In this document: positions 6,211-14,226 of the stretch, in pieces | Layout: every line of letters starts with the position of its first letter | Numbering within the stretch: the first letter of the stretch is position 1 | Assembly: GCA_017473015.1 (NCBI GenBank) | Contig: JAFUNP010000023.1 | Location: 1 to 64,000, forward strand | DNA length: 64,000 nt | Source of the DNA: Oscillospiraceae bacterium | Lineage (GTDB): Bacteria > Bacillota > Clostridia > Oscillospirales > Ruminococcaceae | Direction: 5' to 3' | Notes under the pieces: model-generated | The model's database searches: none | What the model was told of the DNA's origin: nothing | Seen by the model: only the letters and a program-made list of their open reading frames with translations | Position numbers and translations under genes: made by a program

Positions 6211-8826
6211 ATGGAATTAAAGAATTATCAAAAGAGTGTTATGCGCAATCTGTCATCCTATATGGATTGCGTAAACAATACAGCAAACCTCTTTTCTGCG
6301 TGGGAAGAATACTGGCGTCGCCAGGATATCGGCGTTGGATTTGGCGGTGTACCTACATATAACAACGCTATCAAGGGCGTACCGCATGTGTGTATGAAGG
6401 TTCCTACCGGTGGCGGCAAAACATTTATGGCGTGTTCTTCTGTGAAACGTATCTTTAATGAGATGCCGAAGGACAAGCCTAAGGTGGTCGTTTGGCTTGT
6501 TCCATCTGATCCAATTCTTAATCAGACAATCAAGACTCTTTCGGACATCAATCATCCGTACCGCCAGAAATTAGAAGCAGATTTTGCAGGACGAGTAGGT
6601 GTATATACCAAAGAACAACTGTTGAACGGACACAATTTCTCCCCCGATACCGTCAGAGAAATGCTCACCGTTTGTATATTAAGTTATGGTTCTCTGCGCA
6701 TTGACAGCACAAAGAAGGACGTTCGTAAAGTATATCAGGAAAACGGAAATCTATTACGTTTTGCCGAGTATTTCAACAACAAAGAAACTCTCTTGGCTGA
6801 TACACCTGATACGGCACTCATCCAAGTATTGCGCCAGTTATCCCCTGTCACTATCGTAGACGAAAGCCATAACGCCGGTTCTGATTTGAGTGTTGAAATG
6901 CTGAACAGGCTCAATCCGTCTTTCGTGTTGGATCTGACCGCTACACCACGAAAGAATAGTAATATTCTTTGCTATGTGGACGCAAGAGAACTCAAAAAGG
7001 AACACATGGTTAAGCTTCCTGTTGTTGTGTATAACCGCACATCCCGTCAGAGTGTGATACAGGATGCAATCCAACTGCGTGGCAGCATTGAGCAGCAAGC
7101 TAAAGCACAAGAGGCGGCTGGCGGTGAATATATCCGTCCAATCGTGCTGTTCCAGGCACAGCCTAATCTGAAAGGTAAAGAAACGGATACCTATCAGAAG
7201 ATCAAGCAAACTTTGATTGATATCGGCATTTCTGAAGAAGAAATTGCGATTAAAACCTCTGAAGTGGATGACATCAGCAATGTTGATTTAATGAGCAAGG
7301 ACTGCAAAATCCGTTATATTATTACAGTCAATGCGCTTAAAGAGGGGTGGGACTGCCCCTTTGCATATATTCTTGCTTCTCTCGCTAATAAAACCTCTAC
7401 TGTCGATGTTGAACAGATTGTTGGACGTATTTTACGTCAGCCTTATGCGAAGACACATTCTGCATCCTTGCTCAACACCTCCTACGTGTTGACTTGCTCC
7501 AATGATTTTAGAAACACATTGGAGAATATTGTATCCGGTCTTAACAAGGCAGGATTCAGTCGTAAGGATTACAGGATTGGTGAGCTTATCAGTGAGGTTC
7601 AGCCCACTACGTCTGATGCTCCTCAAGTTCCGGCGGAACAGCTTGAGATGCCTATAACAAATCAGCAAGAAGATGATTTTGCTGATATTTCTGTTGAAGA
7701 GGTCAAAACACATATTGAAACAATGGCTGAAAATCCGAGTGCACAAGTCGCAAATATGATTCAACAAGCTACAACTCAAACTCAGCAATATAACACAGAA
7801 GTAGAAAGTAACGATGATTTTGGACTTATGGGAGGTGAACTGGGTGATATGTTGAAACAAAATGCCATACAAGCTTGCTACAAAGAATCGGTAGATGGTT
7901 TGCGTATTCCTCAGTTCTTTATTCAAACGACTCCCGATTTGTTCGGTGACGAGTACGAGTTGCTTGAACCCGAAAATCTTTCTGAAGGCTTTACATTAAG
8001 CGGACAGGATGCACAGATTAGCTTTGAGCTGGCAGCCGGAGAGATGTATCGCGTTGATCTGCAGGAGCAAGGAGATGCTGTTCCCAAGTATAAGAGAGCA
8101 TCCAAAGAGGAAAGCGAATACCTGCGCGATTATTTGGCGCAAATGCCTCCTGAAGCAAAAATCAAAAGTTGCACAGCTATGATCTGCGGTCAGCTTAACA
8201 AAAATAACCGCTATGCAACAAGTGATATCAATGCATATGTTCATAGAATCGTAGGGAATATGACCGAAGATGAGATTGCTGCAATGGAGACGGCTATCCC
8301 TGTATATGCCAAGAAGATTCAGCAGAAGATCGAGGCTTTGGAAGATACATATAGAGAGCAACAATTCTATAGATGGCTTGACAGCGGCAAAGTGGTCTGC
8401 CGAGAGAATTATAAATTCCCTCCAGTAATTACCCCTGCCGACACCACAGATTCCATCCCTTATTCTCTATATGAAGCAGAAAAGAATGATATGAACAACT
8501 TTGAATCAAGAGTTCTTGATTATGTTGTGGGACTCAAGAATATTCAATGGTGGCATCGTATCATTGACCGTAAGGGCTTTAGAATCAACGGGTTTATTAA
8601 TCACTATCCTGATTTTGTTGTCAAAACCAAGTCCGGAAAGATCGTAATGATTGAGATTAAGGGTGATGACCGAGATAATAGTGACAGTAAAACAAAGTTG
8701 AAGCTTGGCCGTCATTGGGCAGCACAATGTGGTGGTAACTACAGATACTTTATGGTGTTTGACCATGTGAATCTTGACGGTGCTTATACCGTGGATGACT
8801 TTGTTGAAATCGTGAAAGAATTATAA
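6211..8826 (+). CDS. res: Type III restriction endonuclease (Res), helicase plus nuclease
   Basis: The 871-residue protein carries superfamily 2 helicase motifs: Walker A PTGGGKTF (residues about 65-72), motif II DESHN (about 216-220), motif III TATPRK (about 242-247) and the motif VI block VEQIVGRILRQPY. The C-terminal PD-(D/E)XK nuclease is visible as YPDFVV followed by IVMIEIKGD around residues 800-825. It starts 12 bases after mod with AAGGAGG. The pair has the standard mod-res order of type III systems and all motifs are present, so it should be active. ATP drives sliding or looping between two head-to-head sites before cleavage. Confidence 0.93.
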   Translation: MELKNYQKSVMRNLSSYMDCVNNTANLFSAWEEYWRRQDIGVGFGGVPTYNNAIKGVPHVCMKVPTGGGKTFMACSSVKRIFNEMPKDKPKVVVWLVPSDPILNQTIKTLSDINHPYRQKLEADFAGRVGVYTKEQLLNGHNFSPDTVREMLTVCILSYGSLRIDSTKKDVRKVYQENGNLLRFAEYFNNKETLLADTPDTALIQVLRQLSPVTIVDESHNAGSDLSVEMLNRLNPSFVLDLTATPRKNSNILCYVDARELKKEHMVKLPVVVYNRTSRQSVIQDAIQLRGSIEQQAKAQEAAGGEYIRPIVLFQAQPNLKGKETDTYQKIKQTLIDIGISEEEIAIKTSEVDDISNVDLMSKDCKIRYIITVNALKEGWDCPFAYILASLANKTSTVDVEQIVGRILRQPYAKTHSASLLNTSYVLTCSNDFRNTLENIVSGLNKAGFSRKDYRIGELISEVQPTTSDAPQVPAEQLEMPITNQQEDDFADISVEEVKTHIETMAENPSAQVANMIQQATTQTQQYNTEVESNDDFGLMGGELGDMLKQNAIQACYKESVDGLRIPQFFIQTTPDLFGDEYELLEPENLSEGFTLSGQDAQISFELAAGEMYRVDLQEQGDAVPKYKRASKEESEYLRDYLAQMPPEAKIKSCTAMICGQLNKNNRYATSDINAYVHRIVGNMTEDEIAAMETAIPVYAKKIQQKIEALEDTYREQQFYRWLDSGKVVCRENYKFPPVITPADTTDSIPYSLYEAEKNDMNNFESRVLDYVVGLKNIQWWHRIIDRKGFRINGFINHYPDFVVKTKSGKIVMIEIKGDDRDNSDSKTKLKLGRHWAAQCGGNYRYFMVFDHVNLDGAYTVDDFVEIVKEL

Positions 8827-8870
8827 TCCCTTTTATCACATGGATAAAAAGCTATCCCTAAACACATGAG

Positions 8871-9536
8871 ATGAACAGGTCTTTGAGTAAAGGTGTAATT
8901 TATATTCTTACAAACCCGTCATCCTCTCAATATGTAAAGATCGGCTACGCCGACGACGTGGAATCGCGGTTGAAACCACTGAATAACAGCGAGTGCGTTC
9001 CTCTGCCTTCCGCATTTACGCTACATACGAGGTCGAAGAACGGTTGACCGATTTGAAACTCCATGCGCTGATTGACCAATTCAACCTGAATTTACGCTCT
9101 ATTGATGAGATGGACGGCAAAAAACGTGTGCGTGAGTTTTATGCGATGTCGAAGGAACAGGCGTACTCTATCCTTGAAACAATCGCCATTCTCGGCGGCC
9201 GTAAGGACAGGGCGTCATCATCTGTACAAACCGACCACGGAGGAGAAAAGAACGAGAATTTGGTGCAAGAGATCGAGGAAGAACACATCGAGCGGCGTTC
9301 TCCAAGTGTAAAATTCCCGTTGGCACAACGATAACGTTCATTCATCAGGTGACACCAACTCCAGTGTACAATGCACAGTCGTGGACGATAAAACGATTGA
9401 ATATCAAGAGCGGAGATTCGCACTTTCTGCCCTTGCAACTGAGCTTACAGGAAGTAAATGGGGCGTTGCCGGACCTCGCTATTTCAAGTACAACAGCATG
9501 TGGCTGAACGAACTCCGCACAAAAGAGGAAGGTTAG
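8871..9536 (+). pseudogene. Frameshifted GIY-YIG nuclease-family gene
   Basis: From ATG 8871 the frame reads GVIYILTNPSSSQYVKIGY, the N-terminus of the GIY-YIG/T5orf172 family. One base is missing near 9008 (the frame moves to FRIYATYEVEERL), another near 9303 (moving to KCKIPVGTTITF) and a third near 9347 (moving to GDTNSSVQCTVV). The final frame runs to TAG at 9534 through a DUF4357-like tail (LSALATELTG...WLNELR). Restored, it would be about 222 residues with normal family architecture. The three losses do not lie in long homopolymers, so decay is likelier than one sequencing slip. Read in pieces, no segment would make a working nuclease. Confidence 0.75.
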
Positions 9537-9555
9537 AAGGTAACCTCTCGCCTTG

Positions 9556-9827
9556 ATGACGTTTGGATCATTCCTTGTAATCCGAAATATTACGATATCG
9601 TCGTAGCGTTCGACCACTTCGATGTAATCGAATGGAGTCAGTCGACTAACACCGCTGTTGGCGATACAGTGTACATATACGTCGGGGAGAAATACAAGCC
9701 ACTCATTGATCTCGTTTATACAGAGCGCATTATTTATGCTATGCAGCTCAAGTTTTACGATGTCGAAACAAAAAATATACAGAATGCGATTAACGATTTG
9801 TTTAAGTGCGGTGTGATAATCCGTTAG
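9556..9827 (+). pseudogene. Truncated EVE (PUA-like) domain remnant
   Basis: The frame from 9564 reads WIIPCNPKYYDI...WSQSTNTAVGDTVYIYVG, matching the start of EVE-domain proteins, which read modified bases and often accompany restriction genes. The only plausible start, ATG 9556, is out of frame by one missing base just before the Trp codon. The similarity fades after about 55 residues and the frame stops at 9825, so the 3' part is replaced or deleted. The lesion type (single-base loss) is the same as in the gene upstream. Confidence 0.55.
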
Positions 9828-9850
9828 CGATAAAGAAAGAAGGTTTGAAT

Positions 9851-11257
9851 ATGCCAATTACGTTTTCTGAACAATTTAATGTGCCGAGTTCTGCGCTGGA
9901 AAGTACTGGCGTATTTGATGTGATACTCGATGTTGATACACGAGTATTTATCGATCCTGCGTTGCTTGAACTCTGCACAGAGCCAGAGTTTGTTGGTGCA
10001 CGTTCAAAAGTAGAAGGTTATTTTTCCAACATCATAACGCTATTGTGCCATTCTAAACGAAGTGGTGATATGTATTGGAGACGTGCTGATCGTCTTTTGA
10101 CATTCAAAGAGCTATCTGGCACTTGCTTTGGCTATTCTCAAAATGGAACCGGAGGAAATGCTATCGGAGCAGTATTGCGCGATGCTATTTTGAATACAAT
10201 CAAGGAATTAATGACCGAGGGAGAAACGGACCCGGTTCTGTTCGAGCTACTCGGTGTGTTCCAAGAGGGCATTGGCTGTGATCGTGTTAGCGATTTGATA
10301 ACTTTTATCTTGAGGGAAGAAATTCTACAATATACCCAACGTGTAGTAACGCTGGCAGGCATTCCAAGCATTACAGTCCATTTTGGCCCGCGACAATATT
10401 TAACCTGTAGAAATCCGCATAACAAGAAGCCGCTGCTCCTTCTTCCGTCAACAATTCTCAGCCCGTTACCTATCGCCGAGGATTTTAACGATATTGAGCG
10501 AATTTGCCAAGAAAATGAGCGAGTTCGCCAAGAGATCAACGCTTACTTTGACATTGGCAAGAAAAATAAACTTCATAAATCACAGATTCTTTCGTTAATG
10601 CATAGCAGTCTAAGCTTTCGTTCGGCCTTAGTCACTGCTTATAAAACTATTCCTAAAAATGCTTACGATTTTTCAAGCGATCCCGCTGGAGAGTATACTT
10701 GGCTTGCTGCTGCACGAGAATATGTGTCTGAATACCCTTTGGCTTTAACTGGCCTACCGCTTGAAACAACAGACGATGTTTTTTCTATTGCCAAAGTAAT
10801 ATGTGATCGATTCAAAAGCCTCGTTGAAGATAACGGATTGTCGAAATTATTGTATGATTCCACTGGAGCGCCTAAACACGAATCTGCGGCACAACTTTTA
10901 TTCTTTGGTATTGCTGACTCGTACTGCGATGCGAATGATATCGACCTCACAAAAGAGGGAAATAACGGTCGAGGTCCAGTTGATTTCAAACTCTCACGTG
11001 GATCAAACGATAAGGTTGTTGTAGAAACAAAGTTGACGTCAAATTCTCAGTTGAGGCATGGAATTGAAATTCAGTTACCCATATACATGAAGCAAGAAAA
11101 GACCAAACAAGCCATCTACCTAATCATAGACAACGGTCATCCCAAAGCATTAGAGAATTTCATTAGCTTTTATAATGGTTTAGATCAAGAAACTAAGAGG
11201 AAAATTTCCTATTTGATTGTTGATGCAACGCCTAAACTTTCGGCAAGCAAAGCGTAA
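9851..11257 (+). CDS. Unrecognised 468-residue protein with RecB-like PD-(D/E)XK signature
   Basis: I do not recognise the N-terminal 360 residues, which are soluble and helical. The C-terminal part has an ordered set of nuclease-like residues: Glu in HESAAQLLF, Asp in GPVDFKL, ExK in VVVETKL, and Gln/Tyr in IQLPIY, the D...ExK...QxxxY pattern of RecB/AddB/Cas4-type nucleases. AAGAAGG lies about 8 bases before ATG 9851, so this start is preferred over an upstream in-frame GTG at 9806. The gene is intact although the two before it are broken. Placement beside a type III system and modified-base readers suggests a DNA-directed defence role, by inference only. Confidence 0.6.
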   Translation: MPITFSEQFNVPSSALESTGVFDVILDVDTRVFIDPALLELCTEPEFVGARSKVEGYFSNIITLLCHSKRSGDMYWRRADRLLTFKELSGTCFGYSQNGTGGNAIGAVLRDAILNTIKELMTEGETDPVLFELLGVFQEGIGCDRVSDLITFILREEILQYTQRVVTLAGIPSITVHFGPRQYLTCRNPHNKKPLLLLPSTILSPLPIAEDFNDIERICQENERVRQEINAYFDIGKKNKLHKSQILSLMHSSLSFRSALVTAYKTIPKNAYDFSSDPAGEYTWLAAAREYVSEYPLALTGLPLETTDDVFSIAKVICDRFKSLVEDNGLSKLLYDSTGAPKHESAAQLLFFGIADSYCDANDIDLTKEGNNGRGPVDFKLSRGSNDKVVVETKLTSNSQLRHGIEIQLPIYMKQEKTKQAIYLIIDNGHPKALENFISFYNGLDQETKRKISYLIVDATPKLSASKA

Positions 11258-11348
11258 ATAACATAATACTACGCTCGTTTTTATGCAAACATATAAAATG
11301 GAGGACTTGTACTCGAATAGAGCACAAGCCCTCTTTCATTCTATTCAG

Positions 11349-11610
11349 TTATTCTTTCACCACTTCCAACATCATTCTTGCTCCAAGCTTAAAGTTGTTT
11401 TGGAATATCAAGCAATCCGTTATGGTTTGATGCCCTCGCACACTTCTGTATATTTGGAGAACAGTTCTTTTTATTCGTCTGTCATGGTGACTTGGAGTTT
11501 TTCTTCATTCCTACAGATTAGCTACAGTAGTTTCTTGTATTCCTTACAAGAGGATGTATCATAGTCGGTGGCTCGATATTGCCATACCAAAATTCTTCAA
11601 GGATTCTCAT
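11349..11610 (-). pseudogene. Decayed DUF6809-like mobile-element gene
   Basis: On the minus strand an ATG overlapping the TnpV stop reads MRILEEFWYGNIEP, like the start of DUF6809 proteins common in clostridial mobile elements. Later frames give a block around NEEKLQVTMTDE and the family C-terminus FKLGARMMLEVVKE before TAA at 11349-11351. At least two frameshifts and two internal stops separate the pieces. The family assignment is from memory of the consensus. Confidence 0.5.
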
Positions 11611-11973
11611 ATAGCATCCTCTTCGTAGATCATTTCATAGAGGATGATTTTCTCGGCTCGGTTACGGATGTTGTTCATCGTTCCTACCCATGTCATCTGA
11701 TCGTGCTGCTTCATACTTTCTGCAACATATTCAGTAGCTTTCATTTGCTCAATGATAAATTCAAGGCGGTTTCTGTATCTGCTCGTTCAAATCAGACATA
11801 TATGTCCACAATCCACATCTGAGACAAAGATCGTTGAACCAGATGGGGTCGTGCTCTTTGACGCAATCTCTGTGCATCCGTCCCCAACGACCGATATGTT
11901 TGTTTTTCTCCAGTAAGCGAATATCGGGAATATAGTAATCGCCATAACGGATATTGTTAAGTTCCTGCATCAT
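11607..11973 (-). pseudogene. tnpV: TnpV-family transposon protein, frameshifted
   Basis: The frame from 11973 reads RYGDYYIPDI...IGRWGRMHRDCVKEH...LCLRCGLWTYMSDLNEQ, the TnpV pattern of small accessory proteins of clostridial transposons. One extra A near 11766-11770 causes a stop. In the corrected frame the match continues (RLEFIIEQMKATEYVAESMKQHDQMTWVGTM and on) to TGA at 11607, which overlaps the next gene's ATG. Full length would be about 122 residues. The single lesion suggests recent inactivation, or a base-calling error. Confidence 0.75.
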
Positions 11974-12013
11974 ATATACCTCCCAAAAGCGTTTTTACGG
12001 ATAAAAAAGAAGC

Positions 12014-12113
12014 GATACCCGGTTATCAAACCAAGTATCTCTAACTTTTGTTTAGCCAACCCCGTCTGACAGATGCCGTAAAATAGTTAAATTCTTAGTT
12101 TAACTGTTTTACG
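12014..12113. repeat. Two hairpin-forming inverted repeats
   Basis: GATAC...GGTT/AACC...GTATC spans 12014-12039, and CGTAAAA...AGTTAAA/TTTAACT...TTTTACG spans 12077-12113. The right half of the second (GTTTAACTGTTTTACG, 12098-12113) recurs exactly at 42791-42806 beside another hairpin. The sequences lie just past the truncated polymerase gene and look like element-end or terminator debris. Confidence 0.45.
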
Positions 12114-12362
12114 AGCACCCGCCATTCCAGCGGCGGATTTCATTTGCTTCTTTTGCTTTCTGAATAACTTTAAACAGTCTTGCCTTGCCGCGAATTCCGT
12201 ATGCTTTCAATGACGGATAAACCGCAAGACAGATGGTCTTTTCAGTAAGGCTGGCATCTGCTACTACCAGATTGGTGTCCATTGGGTTGAGACCGCGTTC
12301 GGCACATTCTACAGAGGTATAAAAACTTTCAGGTCTATTACTGCATAAGCTTTTTATTCCAT
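12109..12362 (-). pseudogene. N-terminal fragment of a Y-family DNA polymerase (UmuC/DinB-like)
   Basis: AGGAGG precedes ATG 12362, but the third codon is TAA and the frame then shifts. The remainder reads AYAVIDLK then FYTSVECAERGLNPMDTNLVVADAS and CLAVYPSLKAYGIRGKARLFKV, the palm motif region of Y-family polymerases. It ends after about 90 codons, before the catalytic SxDE motif, so the fragment cannot polymerise. Such umuC-type genes are common cargo on clostridial mobile elements. With tnpV and the DUF6809-like remnant it forms a decaying block. Confidence 0.75.
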
Positions 12363-12421
12363 AGCTGCCTCCTGTGGTGGTTTTATAATTTAATCATGTC
12401 ACAAAACCAGGTGTTTTATAG

Positions 12422-12549
12422 TTATCAGTTGTTAAAGTAGTCATGTCTATGCATGTTAAATAGCGGTAATATTGTCATTGGAGTAGCTACGGATATGCTT
12501 TCTAATTATCAGTTAGTGCTATTGTTTTAGTCCGAAAAGTAAATATAAT
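12422..12549 (+). promoter_or_regulatory. Leader of the excisionase gene with repeat and promoter
   Basis: TTATCAGTT occurs twice in direct orientation (12422-12430 and 12506-12514), 84 bases apart. TTGTTT (12522-12527), a 16-base spacer and TATAAT (12544-12549) form a plausible promoter for the gene at 12629. The repeats could be integrase or excisionase arm sites, which Tn916-type elements have, but this is not demonstrated. Confidence 0.4.
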
Positions 12550-12628
12550 TATTAATATAGGGATATTGTACATATCAGCCGTCACAATATGATATCACCT
12601 GTAATATTTGAGAAAGGAGGCATTGCGT

Positions 12629-12847
12629 ATGCCTGGATATGATGATAAAACACGTAATCTTGTTCCTATCAGTGAAAAATTAATGCTTACAGTTGAAGAA
12701 GCTGCGGCATACAGCAATATAGGAATAAATAAAATTCATGAAATGGCAAGAAAGCCAGACTGCACATTTGTTTTATTTATAGGTAAAAAGAAGCTCATAA
12801 AGCGCAAAGAATTTGAAAGATATATTTCAACACGTATAGCAATTTAA
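12629..12847 (+). CDS. Excisionase-like small HTH protein
   Basis: From ATG 12629, with AAAGGAGG 8 bases upstream, the protein has 72 residues. It reads MLTVEEAAAYSNIGINKIHEMARKP...FVLFIGKKKLIKRKEFERYIS, the winged-helix pattern of Tn916 Xis and related excisionases of the MerR-like type. A longer frame from a TTG at 12608 has no ribosome site. It lies directly before the integrase gene, the standard xis-int order. It would bind the element end and bias the integrase toward excision. Confidence 0.8.
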   Translation: MPGYDDKTRNLVPISEKLMLTVEEAAAYSNIGINKIHEMARKPDCTFVLFIGKKKLIKRKEFERYISTRIAI

Positions 12848-12859
12848 TAATAATTTTTT

Positions 12860-12888
12860 GGGGATACAATACAGTATCCCCTATTTTT
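12860..12888 (+). terminator. Terminator after the excisionase gene
   Basis: An 8-base-pair stem GGGGATAC (12860-12867) / GTATCCCC (12874-12881) is followed by TATTTTT. It separates the transcription of the excisionase gene from that of the integrase. Confidence 0.8.
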
Positions 12889-12906
12889 ATGTAAAAAAGT
12901 AAATTA

Positions 12907-12962
12907 TTGATATTTGAGTCTGAATACAGTATAATTATATTGCTGTATTAGACTCTTTTTTT
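12907..12962 (+). promoter_or_regulatory. Integrase promoter embedded in a terminator-like hairpin
   Basis: TTGATA (12907-12912), a 17-base spacer and TATAAT (12930-12935) form a strong promoter. A near-perfect inverted repeat (12916-12929 with 12943-12955) brackets the -10 box and is followed by seven T residues. A transcript that starts at the promoter lacks the left arm. Read-through RNA from the excisionase side would contain both arms and terminate. This would insulate integrase expression from upstream transcription. Confidence 0.6.
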
Positions 12963-12980
12963 ATGAAAAGGAGATTTAAT

Positions 12981-14114
12981 ATGGGTAAAGATTTAAAAGG
13001 CCGAGAACTCGGCGAATGTATCTCTCAGCTGGAGAATAAAAAATATCAGGGCAGAATCACAGCTAAAAATGGAAAGCGTATTAAACGTAGTTTTGATACG
13101 CTTGCTGAATGCAGAAAATGGGTTAATGATACACGATATGAAATAGAGCATAACATGATTAACAACCCTAACAGCATAACTGTTAATGAGTGGTTCGAAT
13201 ATTGGATTAAAGAAATTAAAAGCAGAAATGTAAGAGCGAGGACTCTCCAGAATTATCACGACAGATATAGAATTAACATCAAGGAAATTATCGGTGATTT
13301 AATTTTAGAAGAAGTAAAACCATTTCACTGTCAGATGATTCTTAACAAAATGGCGGATAGATACTGTAATTCAACAATCCGGCAGACAGCTATTGTAATG
13401 TATGCCCTTTTTGACTCCGCTGTAGAAAATGAATTTATTACTAAAAATCCGGTAACAAAAAGTGTTAAATGTACTGCCGGGGCGCCAATCAAAGAAACAA
13501 GAGTACTTACCAAAGAAGAACGGATGCGTTTCCTTGAAACAGCACAGAACTCTTCAAACTTTAATCAGTATGCGTTTCTCCTCCAGACTGGTCTCAGAAC
13601 AGGAGAAATGATTGGGCTTAAATGGAGTGATATTGATTGGGACAATAAAACAATCAGTATTACAAGGTCTCTCAATTTCAGACACCCTGCAAAAGAATGG
13701 ATTGTTGGGCCTACCAAAAGTGAATCCGGTGTGCGCACAGTTCCACTTACTGAATCAGCGTTAAAAATTCTTAGAAATCAGCAGGAGAAGATAAATAATC
13801 TTGAATATATCAATCCTGAATTTTCTGAATATGTGTTCCTTTCCAGAAAAGGTGAACTTACCAAAAATTCAACGTATGATTCAAAAATTTATTACTACTG
13901 CGATAAAATCGGAATGGAAAGATTTTCAATGCACACATTCAGGCATACATTTGCCACACGATGCATTGAAGCAGGTATGCGCCCAAAAACTTTACAGAAA
14001 CTGCTTGGACATGCAAATGTAAATATTACAATGAATTTGTATGTTCATGTAACTGAAGAAGAAAAGGCCAAAGAACTGCGGAATGTAGAAGAAATGCTCA
14101 AAACCGATTTTTAG
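12981..14114 (+). CDS. int: Tyrosine integrase of Tn916 type
   Basis: The 377-residue protein has the three-part layout of Tn916-like integrases: an N-terminal arm-binding domain (ENKKYQGRITAKNGKRIKRSF), a core-binding SAM-like domain (about 65-150, TVNEWFEYWI) and the catalytic domain. Catalytic residues visible are Arg in TGLRTGEMIGL, HTFRHTFATR (HxxR) and the nucleophile Tyr in NITMNLYVHV, with the conserved GHAN before it. AAAGGAG (12967-12973) is 7 bases from ATG 12981. The gene is intact and points toward ychF, so the element end should lie in the next 110 bases. Confidence 0.93.
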   Translation: MGKDLKGRELGECISQLENKKYQGRITAKNGKRIKRSFDTLAECRKWVNDTRYEIEHNMINNPNSITVNEWFEYWIKEIKSRNVRARTLQNYHDRYRINIKEIIGDLILEEVKPFHCQMILNKMADRYCNSTIRQTAIVMYALFDSAVENEFITKNPVTKSVKCTAGAPIKETRVLTKEERMRFLETAQNSSNFNQYAFLLQTGLRTGEMIGLKWSDIDWDNKTISITRSLNFRHPAKEWIVGPTKSESGVRTVPLTESALKILRNQQEKINNLEYINPEFSEYVFLSRKGELTKNSTYDSKIYYYCDKIGMERFSMHTFRHTFATRCIEAGMRPKTLQKLLGHANVNITMNLYVHVTEEEKAKELRNVEEMLKTDF

Positions 14115-14226
14115 CATCAATATTTATAACGATTTGGCCTCGGTGGCCCCCAAGTGGCCCCTGAGCAAAAATACAGATTTAAAAATCCCAGTAAAATAAA
14201 GAAAAATTTAAAGGAGAATATAGATT
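14115..14226. other. Probable right end of the island / attachment region
   Basis: Between the integrase stop and ychF lie 112 bases. They contain a GC-rich stretch with repeated GTGGCCCC-like units (about 14147-14162), then AT-rich sequence and the ychF ribosome site AAAGGAG. In Tn916-type elements the attachment core lies just past int. No matching direct repeat was found in the window, so the left end is probably upstream of position 1. Confidence 0.4.

Noticed and set aside
4531..8826. BREX, DISARM or phase-variable mod
   Set aside because: Only mod and res are present with type III motifs, no pglX/pglZ/brxC-like genes, and no simple-sequence tract in mod.
11283..11822. Two plus-strand open frames of 93 and 84 codons
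   Set aside because: They are antisense shadows of the decayed DUF6809-like and tnpV genes, which give clear family matches on the minus strand.
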